Below, in pieces: positions 37,546 through 45,842 of a stretch of 64,000 nt of DNA. Numbering within the stretch: the first letter of the stretch is position 1; each line of letters begins with the position of its first letter. The stretch is taken from positions 1-64,000 of the forward strand of contig NZ_JACJOF010000021.1 in the NCBI RefSeq assembly GCF_014695395.1, in the 5' to 3' direction. Source of the stretch: Nodosilinea sp. FACHB-131 (GTDB lineage: Bacteria; Cyanobacteriota; Cyanobacteriia; Phormidesmidales; Phormidesmidaceae). The translations under genes were made by a program, and so were the position numbers. The notes under the pieces were generated by a model. The model had not been told where the DNA came from and made no database searches. It worked only from the letters and a program-made list of their open reading frames with translations.

Positions 37546-37587
37546 GAGCAAACGCTCTTTTTTGTGGAATCGATAAATTGAATTTAT
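37546..37587 (+). promoter_or_regulatory. Conserved upstream element of CadD genes, with LysR-type palindrome
   Basis: GAGCAAACGCTCTTTTTTGTG (37546-37566) then, after 6 nt, the palindrome ATAAATTGAATTTAT (37573-37587), which fits the T-N11-A type of LysR site. The same pair, same order and same 6-nt gap, occurs at 58083-58125. Confidence 0.75.
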
Positions 37588-37711
37588 GAATGCAACAAAA
37601 AGGCTGAAACCCCTGCTGGACAAGAGTTTTATTGCAGTAATTTGACCCGTTGACAGTACCCGAACGAGTCATTTTTGCAAAGCAGACTTGAGATTTTTGA
37701 ATGCGATATAG

Positions 37712-37966
37712 CTACGTAGTAACACGCAGAAGCTGACCTAAAATGTTGTTTTGGTCGCTCAGGGCACGATGAATTTGGCTGGCGTAAGCATCCCAATCTA
37801 AGTTTTAGAGCACACAACAATACCCATGTGGTCAACATAAAACTGCACACAATCAAGCAGCCTCGTTCTCACGAATGGCTGCTTCAATCTCACACCGATA
37901 GATGTCGGCGTAGTGTCGCAGGAAGTCGCGCTGTGACTTTTGGAGCTGGAAATCTGGTTGTGCGAT
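37712..37966 (-). pseudogene. Decayed coding fragments
   Basis: Two minus-strand stretches read like protein but lack starts. One at 37712-37804 is LDWDAYASQIHRALSDQNN followed by ILGQLLRV. One at 37853-37966 is PDFQLQKSQRDFLRHYADIY followed by RCEIEAAIRENEAA. The second follows the GFA gene stop in the same frame. They are probably remnants of lost genes. Confidence 0.4.
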
Positions 37967-38359
37967 TTACTCCTCAAAGCGACTGGTGGGGTCGCGATCG
38001 CGTTCATATTGTCTCGTCAGCGGAAACGGCGGCAGCCAGGATTCGCGCCGGATGATCCAGTTTTCGTAGGTTGGCGTTAATTGGTTGGGGGCATCCAAGG
38101 AGCCTAGGTACACTTCGATTTCGTCTGCGGTGCGGGCAAAAACCGACGAACCGCAGCGAGGACAAAAAAACCGCCCGCCGTAGTCGCGGGTTTCGCCAGC
38201 GATCGCTACCGCATCTTGAGGGAAAATCGCGGAAGCGTGAAAAAGAGCCCCATGATGCTTGCGGCAGTCGAGGCAGTGACAAAGTCCAACTCGGTATGGG
38301 CGTCCCGTTGCTACAATTTGGACGTTGCCGCACAGGCAACCGCCGGTGAATTTGTCCAT
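37967..38359 (-). CDS. GFA/CENP-V-family zinc protein
   Basis: A 130-residue protein with the complete zinc ligand pattern of GFA proteins: GGCLCGNVQ, LCHCLDCRKHHGA and FCPRCGSSVF. The family includes glutathione-dependent formaldehyde-activating enzyme-like proteins, though most members are uncharacterised. First gene of a run of small minus-strand genes. Upstream are GCCTAAC and GTTATAAC, which resemble integron core boxes but are not proof. Confidence 0.85.
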   Translation of the reverse strand: MDKFTGGCLCGNVQIVATGRPYRVGLCHCLDCRKHHGALFHASAIFPQDAVAIAGETRDYGGRFFCPRCGSSVFARTADEIEVYLGSLDAPNQLTPTYENWIIRRESWLPPFPLTRQYERDRDPTSRFEE

Positions 38360-38502
38360 GCTGCGTCTTCTGTAAAGTTAGGCGGTCAAAATAGTTATAA
38401 CGAACAGCACTAATCAACTTTCTATAGTTTATCCACTACTGCCACTACTAATGCCCCAAAAAAGAGGACTGTAGAGACTACGGTAGTATGCACAATGGCT
38501 GC

Positions 38503-38565
38503 CACCAACCAGCTCACCCGCTGCGGGAAACCCAAGCTGTAGTCGGGTTCAGCGCCTTGTTAGCC
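38503..38565 (-). other. Weak attC-like site
   Basis: On the minus strand, GGCTAAC (38565-38559) then GGCGCTGAACCCG, and further on GCGGGTGAGC followed by GTTGGTG (38509-38503). GCTGAACCCG pairs with CGGGTGAGC with an extra base in one arm, as in attC, but R' deviates from GTTRRRY. It lies about 40 nt after the stop of the methyltransferase-family gene, which is the expected place for a cassette. Confidence 0.35.
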
Positions 38566-38603
38566 CGCTTGTGGGCGTTGTAGTCATTGCTTCTTGCGAG
38601 TAC

Positions 38604-39170
38604 TCAAAAGTACCTTCTTACTCGATTGCAATAAGCTATGTATTCTTGACCATAGTGTTCTATCAGAAATTCTTCTTCGCGTAACACTTGACGATGAAGC
38701 AACCAAATACCAGCAACGAGATAGACCAGCAAAATCCAATTGGGAAATACTAAGAATTGTCCGATTAAGACCAAAGCAAACGCTACATAAATGGGATTAC
38801 GGCTGAGAGCAAATACGCCCATTGTTATAAGTTCGTCAGGGTGCTCAACGTCAATGCCAATGCGAAAACTCTTACCGAAATAAACGAGACTGAGAAGCAG
38901 AAAAAACAAGCTCGCGAGACATAGAAGCACTCCAACCCAAGCAATCGCTTGAGAAGAGAAGAATGTCTGACCGCTGACAAGAGGGAGATTGAAGGCAGCA
39001 GCAAACACAGTATAGAAGTAGAAAAGAGCGAACGGCGGAATCAAGAAGTCTGTTTTGTCTGTATTCGCAAAATGCAACGCTTCTGTTCCTGCCTTTCTCA
39101 GTGGAAAAACTCTGAGCAACACCATTCCAATTAAAAGTATAATCGCCAGTGCAGCCAAGTATCTTTGCAT
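38604..39170 (-). CDS. Isoprenylcysteine-carboxyl-methyltransferase-like membrane protein
   Basis: A 188-residue integral protein with about five hydrophobic segments and the ICMT/PEMT C-terminal motif: VFALSRNPIYVAF, then REEEFLIEHYGQEYIAYCNRV. The family methylates lipids or prenyl-cysteines at the membrane with SAM; the bacterial role is not known. Both flanking genes are small and co-oriented. Confidence 0.82.
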   Translation of the reverse strand: MQRYLAALAIILLIGMVLLRVFPLRKAGTEALHFANTDKTDFLIPPFALFYFYTVFAAAFNLPLVSGQTFFSSQAIAWVGVLLCLASLFFLLLSLVYFGKSFRIGIDVEHPDELITMGVFALSRNPIYVAFALVLIGQFLVFPNWILLVYLVAGIWLLHRQVLREEEFLIEHYGQEYIAYCNRVRRYF

Positions 39171-39447
39171 GCGACTTTTCTCCGACTCTGTTGTGCTGCA
39201 ACTTACTTTCGGCTAGTTCTGCTCTTAATTCTGCCCTAGAAAAAGAGCTTTCATAGAGGCTTTGAAACAAGTCTTCGTGACGGTGCCGCATGCCTTCACT
39301 GAGTAGCATGCGATGCTATTTTGGCTCAAACTGCTGGCGGCAGTATAAGGGGAGCCTAGTAAATCCTTTGATTGATCTCAACTTACAAAGCCCCTCTTTT
39401 CCTTAACCCCAAACTGAAGTTTTCTTAGGCGCTGTCCACCCCACTGG

Positions 39448-39840
39448 CTATTGAGCAAGCTCGGTTTGGAGATACTCTTGCATATTTGAGTCAACCAAAT
39501 CTTGCCCTGTACTAATCAGCCACTTCTCAAGTTTCCGGTCTGGATCTTGAAGCTGTATCTCTTCCGATTGAGAAACACCTCTATAAATCCTGATAAAGTC
39601 CCTCACCCCTTGCTGATTTTCATAGTGGATGATTAAGCCTCGATAACCAAGCGCAGGTAGAGATTGCAGAGATTCGTCTGCGACTTCAGGTAATTGGTCT
39701 ATGTGCTGTTCAACTTCAGCACATTGAGCCTCGCTTAGATTCCAAACAGGATTAGGTCGGCCCGAAAAAACATCTAATTCTACTGCAACAGGTGCTGAAC
39801 ACATTGTTACAGCTGCTAGGGGCATAAGTAAATTAATCAT
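39448..39840 (-). CDS. Small exported protein, unknown function
   Basis: A 130-residue protein with a short hydrophobic N-terminus ending in SAPVAVELDVFSGRPNPVW. The VELDVFSGRPNP.W motif at the start of the mature part appears in small uncharacterised proteins. No catalytic motif visible. Confidence 0.6.
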   Translation of the reverse strand: MINLLMPLAAVTMCSAPVAVELDVFSGRPNPVWNLSEAQCAEVEQHIDQLPEVADESLQSLPALGYRGLIIHYENQQGVRDFIRIYRGVSQSEEIQLQDPDRKLEKWLISTGQDLVDSNMQEYLQTELAQ

Positions 39841-39919
39841 AATACTAAATCCACGGTGACCAATTTTTCAAAACTTTATAAGGCTTAGTTAGTGCACGCT
39901 TTTCTATAGTTGTTATACG

Positions 39920-40918
39920 TTATATGTTGCTACTGCAACGCACTTTTTCAACAGCTTGACGAATTGCATCAATGACTATTTCTGGCTTGTCGAGTTGGAT
40001 TGCATGCCCACTTTCATGAGCAATAATGTGAACACCTTGGGGCGACTCATTGGCTAGATCTGCATGTAATACTTGCAATTTCTTAACTACCTCTTCGGTT
40101 ATATCAAAATCTGGTTTTCCAGCCGATAGAACAATGAGAGGAATATCAGGAAACGATTTTGTCTGCCTTACCTGTTCAACTTGTTGCATGCTGACTGGTA
40201 CCGCAGCCGATTCTTGAGCAAAAGTCTTGCCAAACTGGGTCTGAGAATAGAGTGCTTTAGCAAGAGACCGCATTGAAGGTGGGAACTTTTGGAATAAACC
40301 AGCCGCCATTGGCAAAGAATCAAAGGCGATGAGCAGACGAAGCAGACCAGTACGCCCCAGAATCGGCACTATGTACGTTAACAGTCGTTCGAGTCGTTTG
40401 TTCAGTTCAACCCATTCAACTGGTGCATCTTCATACATCCGCTCGTGGGCGACATCCACTAACACCATTCCAGCCACCTCTTCGGGGTAGTGATAGGCAA
40501 ATAAGCGAGTGGATAAGCCGCTTGAAGACATTCCTACTAAGACATAGGGGGGTTCAATTTCAACCTCTGCTAAAAGCTGTCGCAACTCACTAACGGCTTG
40601 CTCAGCGGTACGCGGTTCTGAACTTACATCACTCCAGCCATAGCCAGCGCGATCGTAGGTTAAGATTCTCGTAAACTTGGCGATTTCAGGCTGTACTGAT
40701 TGCCAATCCAGGTGAGTACCTCCAGTTCCACCATCCACAATGACTGTCGGGCGGCCTTCCCCCGTCATTTGGTAGTGCCAGTTTTTACCATTGATTTGAA
40801 CTACTTTGCCGGGTGGCAGGAACCTTCGGCGATCGCGACTTGCGGCAAGTGCTTGATAAATTGCGCCAACCCCAACTATTCCAATCACCACCCCAAGGGG
40901 CACAACAAGCCATAGCAT
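39920..40918 (-). CDS. Alpha/beta hydrolase with membrane anchor
   Basis: A 332-residue protein. A hydrophobic N-terminal anchor (LWLVVPLGVVIGIVGVGAI) is followed by a hydrolase core: VIVDGGTGG oxyanion loop, TYDRAGYGWSD, and VLVGMSSSGLSTR as the nucleophile elbow, where the canonical GxSxG reads GMSSS-G. The acid is probably in AGKPDFD and the histidine in HESGHAIQLD. Substrate unknown. Confidence 0.82.
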   Translation of the reverse strand: MLWLVVPLGVVIGIVGVGAIYQALAASRDRRRFLPPGKVVQINGKNWHYQMTGEGRPTVIVDGGTGGTHLDWQSVQPEIAKFTRILTYDRAGYGWSDVSSEPRTAEQAVSELRQLLAEVEIEPPYVLVGMSSSGLSTRLFAYHYPEEVAGMVLVDVAHERMYEDAPVEWVELNKRLERLLTYIVPILGRTGLLRLLIAFDSLPMAAGLFQKFPPSMRSLAKALYSQTQFGKTFAQESAAVPVSMQQVEQVRQTKSFPDIPLIVLSAGKPDFDITEEVVKKLQVLHADLANESPQGVHIIAHESGHAIQLDKPEIVIDAIRQAVEKVRCSSNI

Positions 40919-41044
40919 CTAGTCATTCTCCAAACTCACAGCGTTTACGCTTGTCCTACAAATAACTTCTAAATCATGCCTCAAGTCATAGCTTGAGCCC
41001 CACAACAAATTCTTCAAGCCTCGACTATGCTATCTCCATTCCTA

Positions 41045-41206
41045 TCATCCCACCTGGAAAGAGCACGACTTCACCATCACGGAGAACGGAGCTGTAAAAC
41101 CTTTTGCTGGTTTTCGTTCCCGTTCATAGGGCTTGCCATCCTTGCTCTTCGAGATTAACCAGGTCTTGCACTGCGGGCATTTCTTCCAAACTATTGTGTC
41201 GCACTA
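41045..41206 (-). pseudogene. Remnant with zinc-ribbon-like fragment
   Basis: A minus-strand frame without start (KKCPQCKTWLISKSKDGKPY, then ERERKPAKGF, to TGA 41045) contains CPQC but no second pair. It looks like the tail of a lost gene. Confidence 0.35.
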
Positions 41207-41213
41207 CCAATCT

Positions 41214-42206
41214 TCATTCTTCTAACCGCTTCTCAAAATTCGATTGACGCACAGTACGATTCGCGATCGCAAGCAGAACAATCGCGCCCATCGCAAAGAT
41301 TCCATTACCAATCAAATCCACAGTGCCTTTAGAACCAGCAGTCGGGGGTTGTGGGAACCCATACCAAGCGTAGGTCAACAATGCTCCACCCGCGAGTGCG
41401 AGCCGATGAGCATCTCCCCACCTTTTTGATCGCGACCACCGAGAAACGAATTTGATGATCAAGGCATAGAGCGCAAGGTAAATTCCAACAATCGCCCAGC
41501 CAGGTACGATATCAATGACCAAACTGAGCGCCATGAACAAGCTTGACGAGAGCAGTGAAACCAGACCCACAGTCCTCGGACGAGGTGTTTTTCTCGTAAC
41601 CTGCGATCTCTGAGGCAAACGAACGCTAAAGGCAAGAGCAATCAGAACGACGATCGCGATCACGGTTCCAATCAGTTGTGGAGGAGAGGCTAAAAACCCC
41701 TCCTGGGTATAAATGCCAAAACCGATGATCGCGGCACCAAAGAGAAATAAAAGAGTTGTGAGTGCTAAACCGAATTTGCCTAACCAGGGTGTCGTTCTTC
41801 TATAGGGAACTAATGCTTCAATCAGTGCGATCGCTACACTCGTACTCCAAACCGTGTGTAAGGTCAAAACATACAGTGTCCACCATGCCCCCATGCCAAT
41901 TGAGGGAATATAGGCAATGTCCAGCAGGTTCAGGCCAACAAACGAGGGGTTGAATAGACTTTGAGTGACGAGTCCTTCTTCAACCACAGCATACGCTAGG
42001 CCAAGCAAGATCATGGTTATCCAGCTTCGTTTGGCATGTCGAGTCACTTCACGAATCAACAGCGCTCCACCGCCGTATAGTGGCACAGCAAATAGCCCGT
42101 CTAGCAGAGCATCAATTGCTAGATTCCCTAGTAGGAATTCCCCAATCATGGGTGAGAGAAAGACCAGTCCGATCGCGGGTGCAATGCGCTTCAAAAAGTT
42201 CAGCAT
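41214..42206 (-). CDS. Multi-pass membrane protein, possibly CPBP-type
   Basis: A 330-residue protein with about eight hydrophobic segments. AVVEEGLVTQSLF carries the EE pair typical of CPBP intramembrane proteases, and a His lies in a later helix (LTLHTVWST), but the full EExxxR motif is not present. It could be a CPBP-like or unrelated integral protein. Last gene of the minus-strand accessory run. Confidence 0.6.
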   Translation of the reverse strand: MLNFLKRIAPAIGLVFLSPMIGEFLLGNLAIDALLDGLFAVPLYGGGALLIREVTRHAKRSWITMILLGLAYAVVEEGLVTQSLFNPSFVGLNLLDIAYIPSIGMGAWWTLYVLTLHTVWSTSVAIALIEALVPYRRTTPWLGKFGLALTTLLFLFGAAIIGFGIYTQEGFLASPPQLIGTVIAIVVLIALAFSVRLPQRSQVTRKTPRPRTVGLVSLLSSSLFMALSLVIDIVPGWAIVGIYLALYALIIKFVSRWSRSKRWGDAHRLALAGGALLTYAWYGFPQPPTAGSKGTVDLIGNGIFAMGAIVLLAIANRTVRQSNFEKRLEE

Positions 42207-42554
42207 TGGGTGACCTCTCTCTGCAAAGCCACTTTACTAAAGCTGTTTGATAGATGACACAGCCAAAAGTTAGAGAGCGGAATGACCTTCTCATCAATGT
42301 CCTGTTACAACAGTAGGCTGCCCGATTGCTACCGGCTCTCAAATCCAGCACTACTAACGCATCTTCAACGACAACTTTGCCTGCCAAGGCTTTCACGTTC
42401 TGTTTTAGATGGTGATTGTGACCGAAATCTCGGTGCTGGAGTAGCTCTGTAGATCGGCAAAGCCCCAAGACTCTTGAGGAATCCTGGGGCCTGTCCCTAG
42501 CTAAATTAATGCCGCTGCAGGGTGAAGCATTACGGCGGCGAGAGGTCAGCCCAA
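42207..42554. other. Intergenic region
   Basis: No gene recognised. A minus-strand frame (42268-42430) has some protein-like stretches (VKALAGKVVVEDALVVLDL) but no start and is probably decayed DNA. A hairpin terminator lies at 42462-42490. Confidence 0.4.
42462..42490 (-). terminator. Hairpin terminator of the sulfur-transporter operon
   Basis: GCCCCAAGA (42462-42470) with TCCTGGGGC (42482-42490), 9-bp stem with one wobble, followed on the minus strand by TTTG. Downstream of the YeeE/YedE gene. Confidence 0.55.
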
Positions 42555-43721
42555 CTAATTAGAGAGTCGAAACAATGGCCTGAGCCTGACCCCCAGCAGA
42601 GTGCCAAGCAGCGCAAAGACGATCCACAGCCAGCCGTGCAGACTGGTGGAAGCAATGCCGCTGAAGTATGCGCCGACATTGCACCCAAAGGCCAACCAGG
42701 CACCGTAGCCCATCATCAAGCCGCCGATTAAAGCCGCCAGCACCGCCAGCCGCGAGGGGGGCTGCCGCACCGTGAGCTGCCCGGCGATCGCGGCGGCGAT
42801 CGCCGCCCCCAGCACAATGCCAACATTCATCACGGAGGTGATATCGGCAAAGACATTGGCTTGTAGCACCTCAGCGATCGCCTCCTGGCTCCAAAACTCG
42901 CTGCTAGCCGGATTCCAGCCCAGCAGGGTAGCCAGCTTAGCCGTCCAGAGAGTAAACCCCCAGGTCACGCCCCAGGGTCGACCGGCCAGCAGCAGAGTCA
43001 GCGTATTCAGCAGGGCCAGCACGACCCCTCCGGCAACCAACGACCAGGGCCCGTAGAGCAGCGATCGCCAGCTTGGCGGCGGTTTCAGCGGCAGGGTTGC
43101 ATGACCCTGCCGCCGCTGCCAGTACCAGAGGCCAACCCCCAGCAGCACCAGCAGCACCAGTTGCAGGGCAACTCCTGCCCAGCCCCACGCCACCAGCGCC
43201 ACGGGCTCAGTCTGGGGCAACCCCTGCCAAAAGCCGTTGGTCAACGTGCCCAAAAACGACCCAATGCCAAAGGTCAGCAGGGTAAACAGCATCATTGAGC
43301 TGCCGCCGCCAATGGTGTAGAGCGTGCCGCAGGCGCAGCCGCTGCCCAATTGCATGCCCACCCCAAACACCAGCGCCCCGATCGCCCCCTGCAGCGCAAC
43401 CGGAGCCAGCGATCCCCGGCCTAGCCCGCCTATCAAGATGGGCGCAAACAGCACCGTCGCCAGCGCCAGCATCACCACCTGCGCCAATACCCCCTGGCCG
43501 TCGCCCTGCACCATCAGCCGCCGATAGGACGACGCAAAGCCGAAACTGGCGTGGTAAAGGGTGAGGCCAAACAGGGTGCCAATCAGAAATAGTAGGCTCT
43601 GCCGCCAGCCAAAGCTAATTAAACCGGCAGCGATCGCCGCCACAACGGCCAGCAGCAAATAGAGCCACAGTGACTGCGATCGGGGTGCCTGCTGGCCAGT
43701 CAGGTCAACAATAGGGGTCAT
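42555..43721 (-). CDS. YeeE/YedE-family sulfur-compound transporter
   Basis: A 388-residue membrane protein with about ten hydrophobic segments. The family cysteine motifs are present: GSGCACGTLYTIGGGS in the first half and FGCNVGAYFSGIASTSLHGW in the second. Characterised members (TsuA-type) import thiosulfate through relay cysteines, so thiosulfate or a similar sulfur anion is a fair inference. Same operon as the acidic small protein and the tandem rhodanese upstream, which supports a sulfur role. Confidence 0.88.
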   Translation of the reverse strand: MTPIVDLTGQQAPRSQSLWLYLLLAVVAAIAAGLISFGWRQSLLFLIGTLFGLTLYHASFGFASSYRRLMVQGDGQGVLAQVVMLALATVLFAPILIGGLGRGSLAPVALQGAIGALVFGVGMQLGSGCACGTLYTIGGGSSMMLFTLLTFGIGSFLGTLTNGFWQGLPQTEPVALVAWGWAGVALQLVLLVLLGVGLWYWQRRQGHATLPLKPPPSWRSLLYGPWSLVAGGVVLALLNTLTLLLAGRPWGVTWGFTLWTAKLATLLGWNPASSEFWSQEAIAEVLQANVFADITSVMNVGIVLGAAIAAAIAGQLTVRQPPSRLAVLAALIGGLMMGYGAWLAFGCNVGAYFSGIASTSLHGWLWIVFALLGTLLGVRLRPLFRLSN

Positions 43722-43742
43722 AGTCAGCGCCAGGTTAAAAAA

Positions 43743-43961
43743 TTAAGAGAACCGCCCCCGAGTGGGGCGGCGCGGCTTCTTGCCATCTTCTTCGTCTTCG
43801 TCAGCCTCCTCGTCCTCGTCCTCAGGCTGGGTGGGGGCGCAGGAGGCAACCGGGTCTACAGTATCGCTACTAGCAGCCCCGTGGGTAACTGACCAAAAAC
43901 TATGCCCCACCAGGCTGAGCGGGGTAAGAACGCTGGCGACCAGCAACAGGCGTAACAGCAT
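43743..43961 (-). CDS. Small membrane-anchored acidic protein
   Basis: 72 residues from ATG 43961 (AAGGAG upstream). One N-terminal hydrophobic segment (LLRLLLVASVLTPLSLVG) and a tail rich in Glu/Asp followed by Lys/Arg/Pro. Sits 21 nt upstream of the YeeE/YedE gene; it may assist that transporter. No homologue recognised. Confidence 0.55.
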   Translation of the reverse strand: MLLRLLLVASVLTPLSLVGHSFWSVTHGAASSDTVDPVASCAPTQPEDEDEEADEDEEDGKKPRRPTRGRFS

Positions 43962-44051
43962 AAAACAATAGGCTCCTTCAAAGTTAAGTGGCCCTGGCCG
44001 TTGCCACAGACAACCGCCAAAGGCCACCGATATTACAACCGATTAGGGCAA

Positions 44052-45002
44052 TTAAACATTCGGGTCGCGCCCGGTGGCAACGGGCAAGTCAGTCTGGGCC
44101 GAATACTCCGTCCAAGCCCCTTCATACAACCGCACGTTGGAATAACCCAGCAGATGCTTCAGCACCACATACTGAAGCGACGCTTCGCGCCCGGTGCTGC
44201 AGGTTACGACAATGTCATCTTCGGGGGCAATTTCTCGGCGAGCCAGCAGCGCGCGAATCTCATCCAGGGACTTGAGCTGGTGGAAATTGTCTTCGCCCGC
44301 AGTAAAGCTGGGCCAGGGAAGGTTTTTGGCTCCCGGAATGTGGCCATTGCGAATGAACAGATCCTCTTCACCAGCAAACAGCGCGGGCGGGCGCGGGTCA
44401 ATGAAGGTAACGCGGGCGCTACGGTCACGCACAATCGATCGCACCTCGTCGAGCGACACGCGAATATCGCTGTTATCGGTCAGGGTGAAGTTGCCTTTGT
44501 CATATTCAGGGAATTCCTTTGTCACTGGCAGGCCAGCATCCTTATAGGCTTTGAACCCGCCATCCAGCACCGAAACCCGACCGGCAAAGCTGCCCCGCTC
44601 CAGCAGGTAGGCCACCTGAGTGCTACCCAAAATACTGTTGCCTTCGGAGTAGATCACCACCTGGCTGTCGTTGTTAACTCCGGCTTCTTGAAACAGCGCT
44701 TCAATCTTTTGCTGCTCCCAAAACTGCACCGGCAAGCGACCATTGGGGCCCCGGAAAGTGTTCTCAGCAATATTTACCGCCCCGGGAATGTGGCTGCTGA
44801 TGTAGTCCAGCGGGTTAGTGCGCACGTCGAGAATGCGCAGGCTTGCATCCCGAGAATGCTGCGCCACCCACTGAGGGGTAACGAAATCTATGGTCGTTGC
44901 CGCTGCTCCAGGCTGCACCAGCCCCGGCAAAGCGGCCACGGCTAAAACCGCCGCCAAAAAGGCGACCAGCTGAATTTTCCAGCGCTGTAGTTGCTTAAGC
45001 AT
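44052..45002 (-). CDS. Exported tandem-rhodanese sulfurtransferase
   Basis: A 316-residue protein with a signal peptide (LVAFLAAVLAVAALPGLVQPGAAA) and two rhodanese domains. The second carries the active-site loop VVTCSTGREA, with catalytic Cys; the first has the inactive loop VVIYSEGNS. This is the 3-mercaptopyruvate/thiosulfate sulfurtransferase architecture, placed in the periplasm. Co-oriented with the YeeE/YedE gene downstream, so it may pass sulfane sulfur to or from the imported compound. Confidence 0.9.
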   Translation of the reverse strand: MLKQLQRWKIQLVAFLAAVLAVAALPGLVQPGAAATTIDFVTPQWVAQHSRDASLRILDVRTNPLDYISSHIPGAVNIAENTFRGPNGRLPVQFWEQQKIEALFQEAGVNNDSQVVIYSEGNSILGSTQVAYLLERGSFAGRVSVLDGGFKAYKDAGLPVTKEFPEYDKGNFTLTDNSDIRVSLDEVRSIVRDRSARVTFIDPRPPALFAGEEDLFIRNGHIPGAKNLPWPSFTAGEDNFHQLKSLDEIRALLARREIAPEDDIVVTCSTGREASLQYVVLKHLLGYSNVRLYEGAWTEYSAQTDLPVATGRDPNV

Positions 45003-45084
45003 TGAACGTGTCTCCTTATTTGTTCATCAATTGTCAATACAAAGGGGTAAAGGCTTGGGAATCAGACTTTGAAGCTGAGACTCC

Positions 45085-45125
45085 CTCCCCACCCATCCAC
45101 CCCCTACCCCTTACCCATCTACTCC
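45085..45125 (-). repeat. C-rich interspersed repeat
   Basis: CCCTCCCCACCCATCCACCC and CTACCCCTTACCCATCTACT, ending just inside the carbonic anhydrase gene 3' end. Confidence 0.65.
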
Positions 45126-45706
45126 CCGCCCCCTGCCCCCACCGCCGTCGCCTCCGGCACCTCCACCAGCCGCCCCGTCTTCACGTCGTAGATATAGCCG
45201 TAGATGGGGATATTTGCGGGCACCAGCGGGTGGTTGCGAATGCGGGCCACATCTTCCGCCACGCTTTTGGTCTGGTCAGCGATGGTGAGCCAGCTAATGA
45301 AGTCGCCCGCACTGGAGCCCGGCCCCTGGCCCACATCGTGCCAACCGTCGGCATCGACCTTAGCGGTTTCGAGGCTGTTGGCCAGCAGCCCGCGAATTAC
45401 GGCATCGGTGAAGGTTTCCATGCCGCAGTCGCTGTGGTGAATGACAAACCACTCGCGAGTCCCCAGCAGTTTGTAGGAAATCACCAGGGAACGAATGGCA
45501 TCGTCACTGGCCCGTCCCCCGGCATTGCGAATCACGTGGGCATCGCCCTCGCTCAGCCCAGCGAATTTAGCCGGATCCAGGCGGGCATCCATGCAGGTAA
45601 GCACCGCAAAGCGCCGACCGGGGGGCAGGGGCAGATTGCCTTTGTCGCCAAAGTCGGCGGCGTAGGCATCGTTGGCGTTGAGTACAGCTTGGAGAGTTTG
45701 GGACAT
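45119..45706 (-). CDS. Beta-carbonic-anhydrase family protein
   Basis: A 195-residue protein with the zinc ligands CMDARLD (Cys, Asp-Arg dyad) and HHSDCGM (His, Cys). The fold is beta-carbonic anhydrase; the length is short for the housekeeping CcaA type. Related proteins hydrolyse carbonyl sulfide or CS2, which would fit the sulfur neighbourhood (inference only). Between it and the rhodanese lies a C-rich repeat. Confidence 0.85.
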   Translation of the reverse strand: MSQTLQAVLNANDAYAADFGDKGNLPLPPGRRFAVLTCMDARLDPAKFAGLSEGDAHVIRNAGGRASDDAIRSLVISYKLLGTREWFVIHHSDCGMETFTDAVIRGLLANSLETAKVDADGWHDVGQGPGSSAGDFISWLTIADQTKSVAEDVARIRNHPLVPANIPIYGYIYDVKTGRLVEVPEATAVGAGGGE

Positions 45707-45707
45707 G

Positions 45708-45842
45708 GGGGGTAGGGGGTAGGGGGTGGATGGGTAAGGGGGTGGATGGGTAGAGGGTAGGAGAGTGGATTTGGATCAGGTTTGAGTCTTGGTTTTCACC
45801 CATCGACTCATCCACCCATCCACCCATCTACCCCTTCACCCA
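45708..45842. repeat. Interspersed repeat with both arms (hairpin-capable)
   Basis: G-rich part at 45708-45755 (GGGTAGGGGGTGGATGGGTA) and C-rich part at 45795-45835 (CATCCACCCATCCACCCATC) flank about 40 nt. It separates the carbonic anhydrase gene from sqdB and encroaches on the end of sqdB. Confidence 0.75.

Noticed and set aside
38872-39309. A gene overlapping the ICMT-like start on the minus strand
   Set aside because: The first 45 residues look protein-like but the rest is in the wrong frame of the ICMT-like gene; at most a fragment.
44001-44945. Long open frame on the plus strand opposite the rhodanese gene
   Set aside because: It is the antisense of the tandem rhodanese and has no recognisable fold; the minus-strand rhodanese is clearly real.
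45119-45706. Calling the protein a carbonyl sulfide hydrolase
   Set aside because: Sequence alone does not separate COSase from carbonic anhydrase; kept as a hypothesis only.
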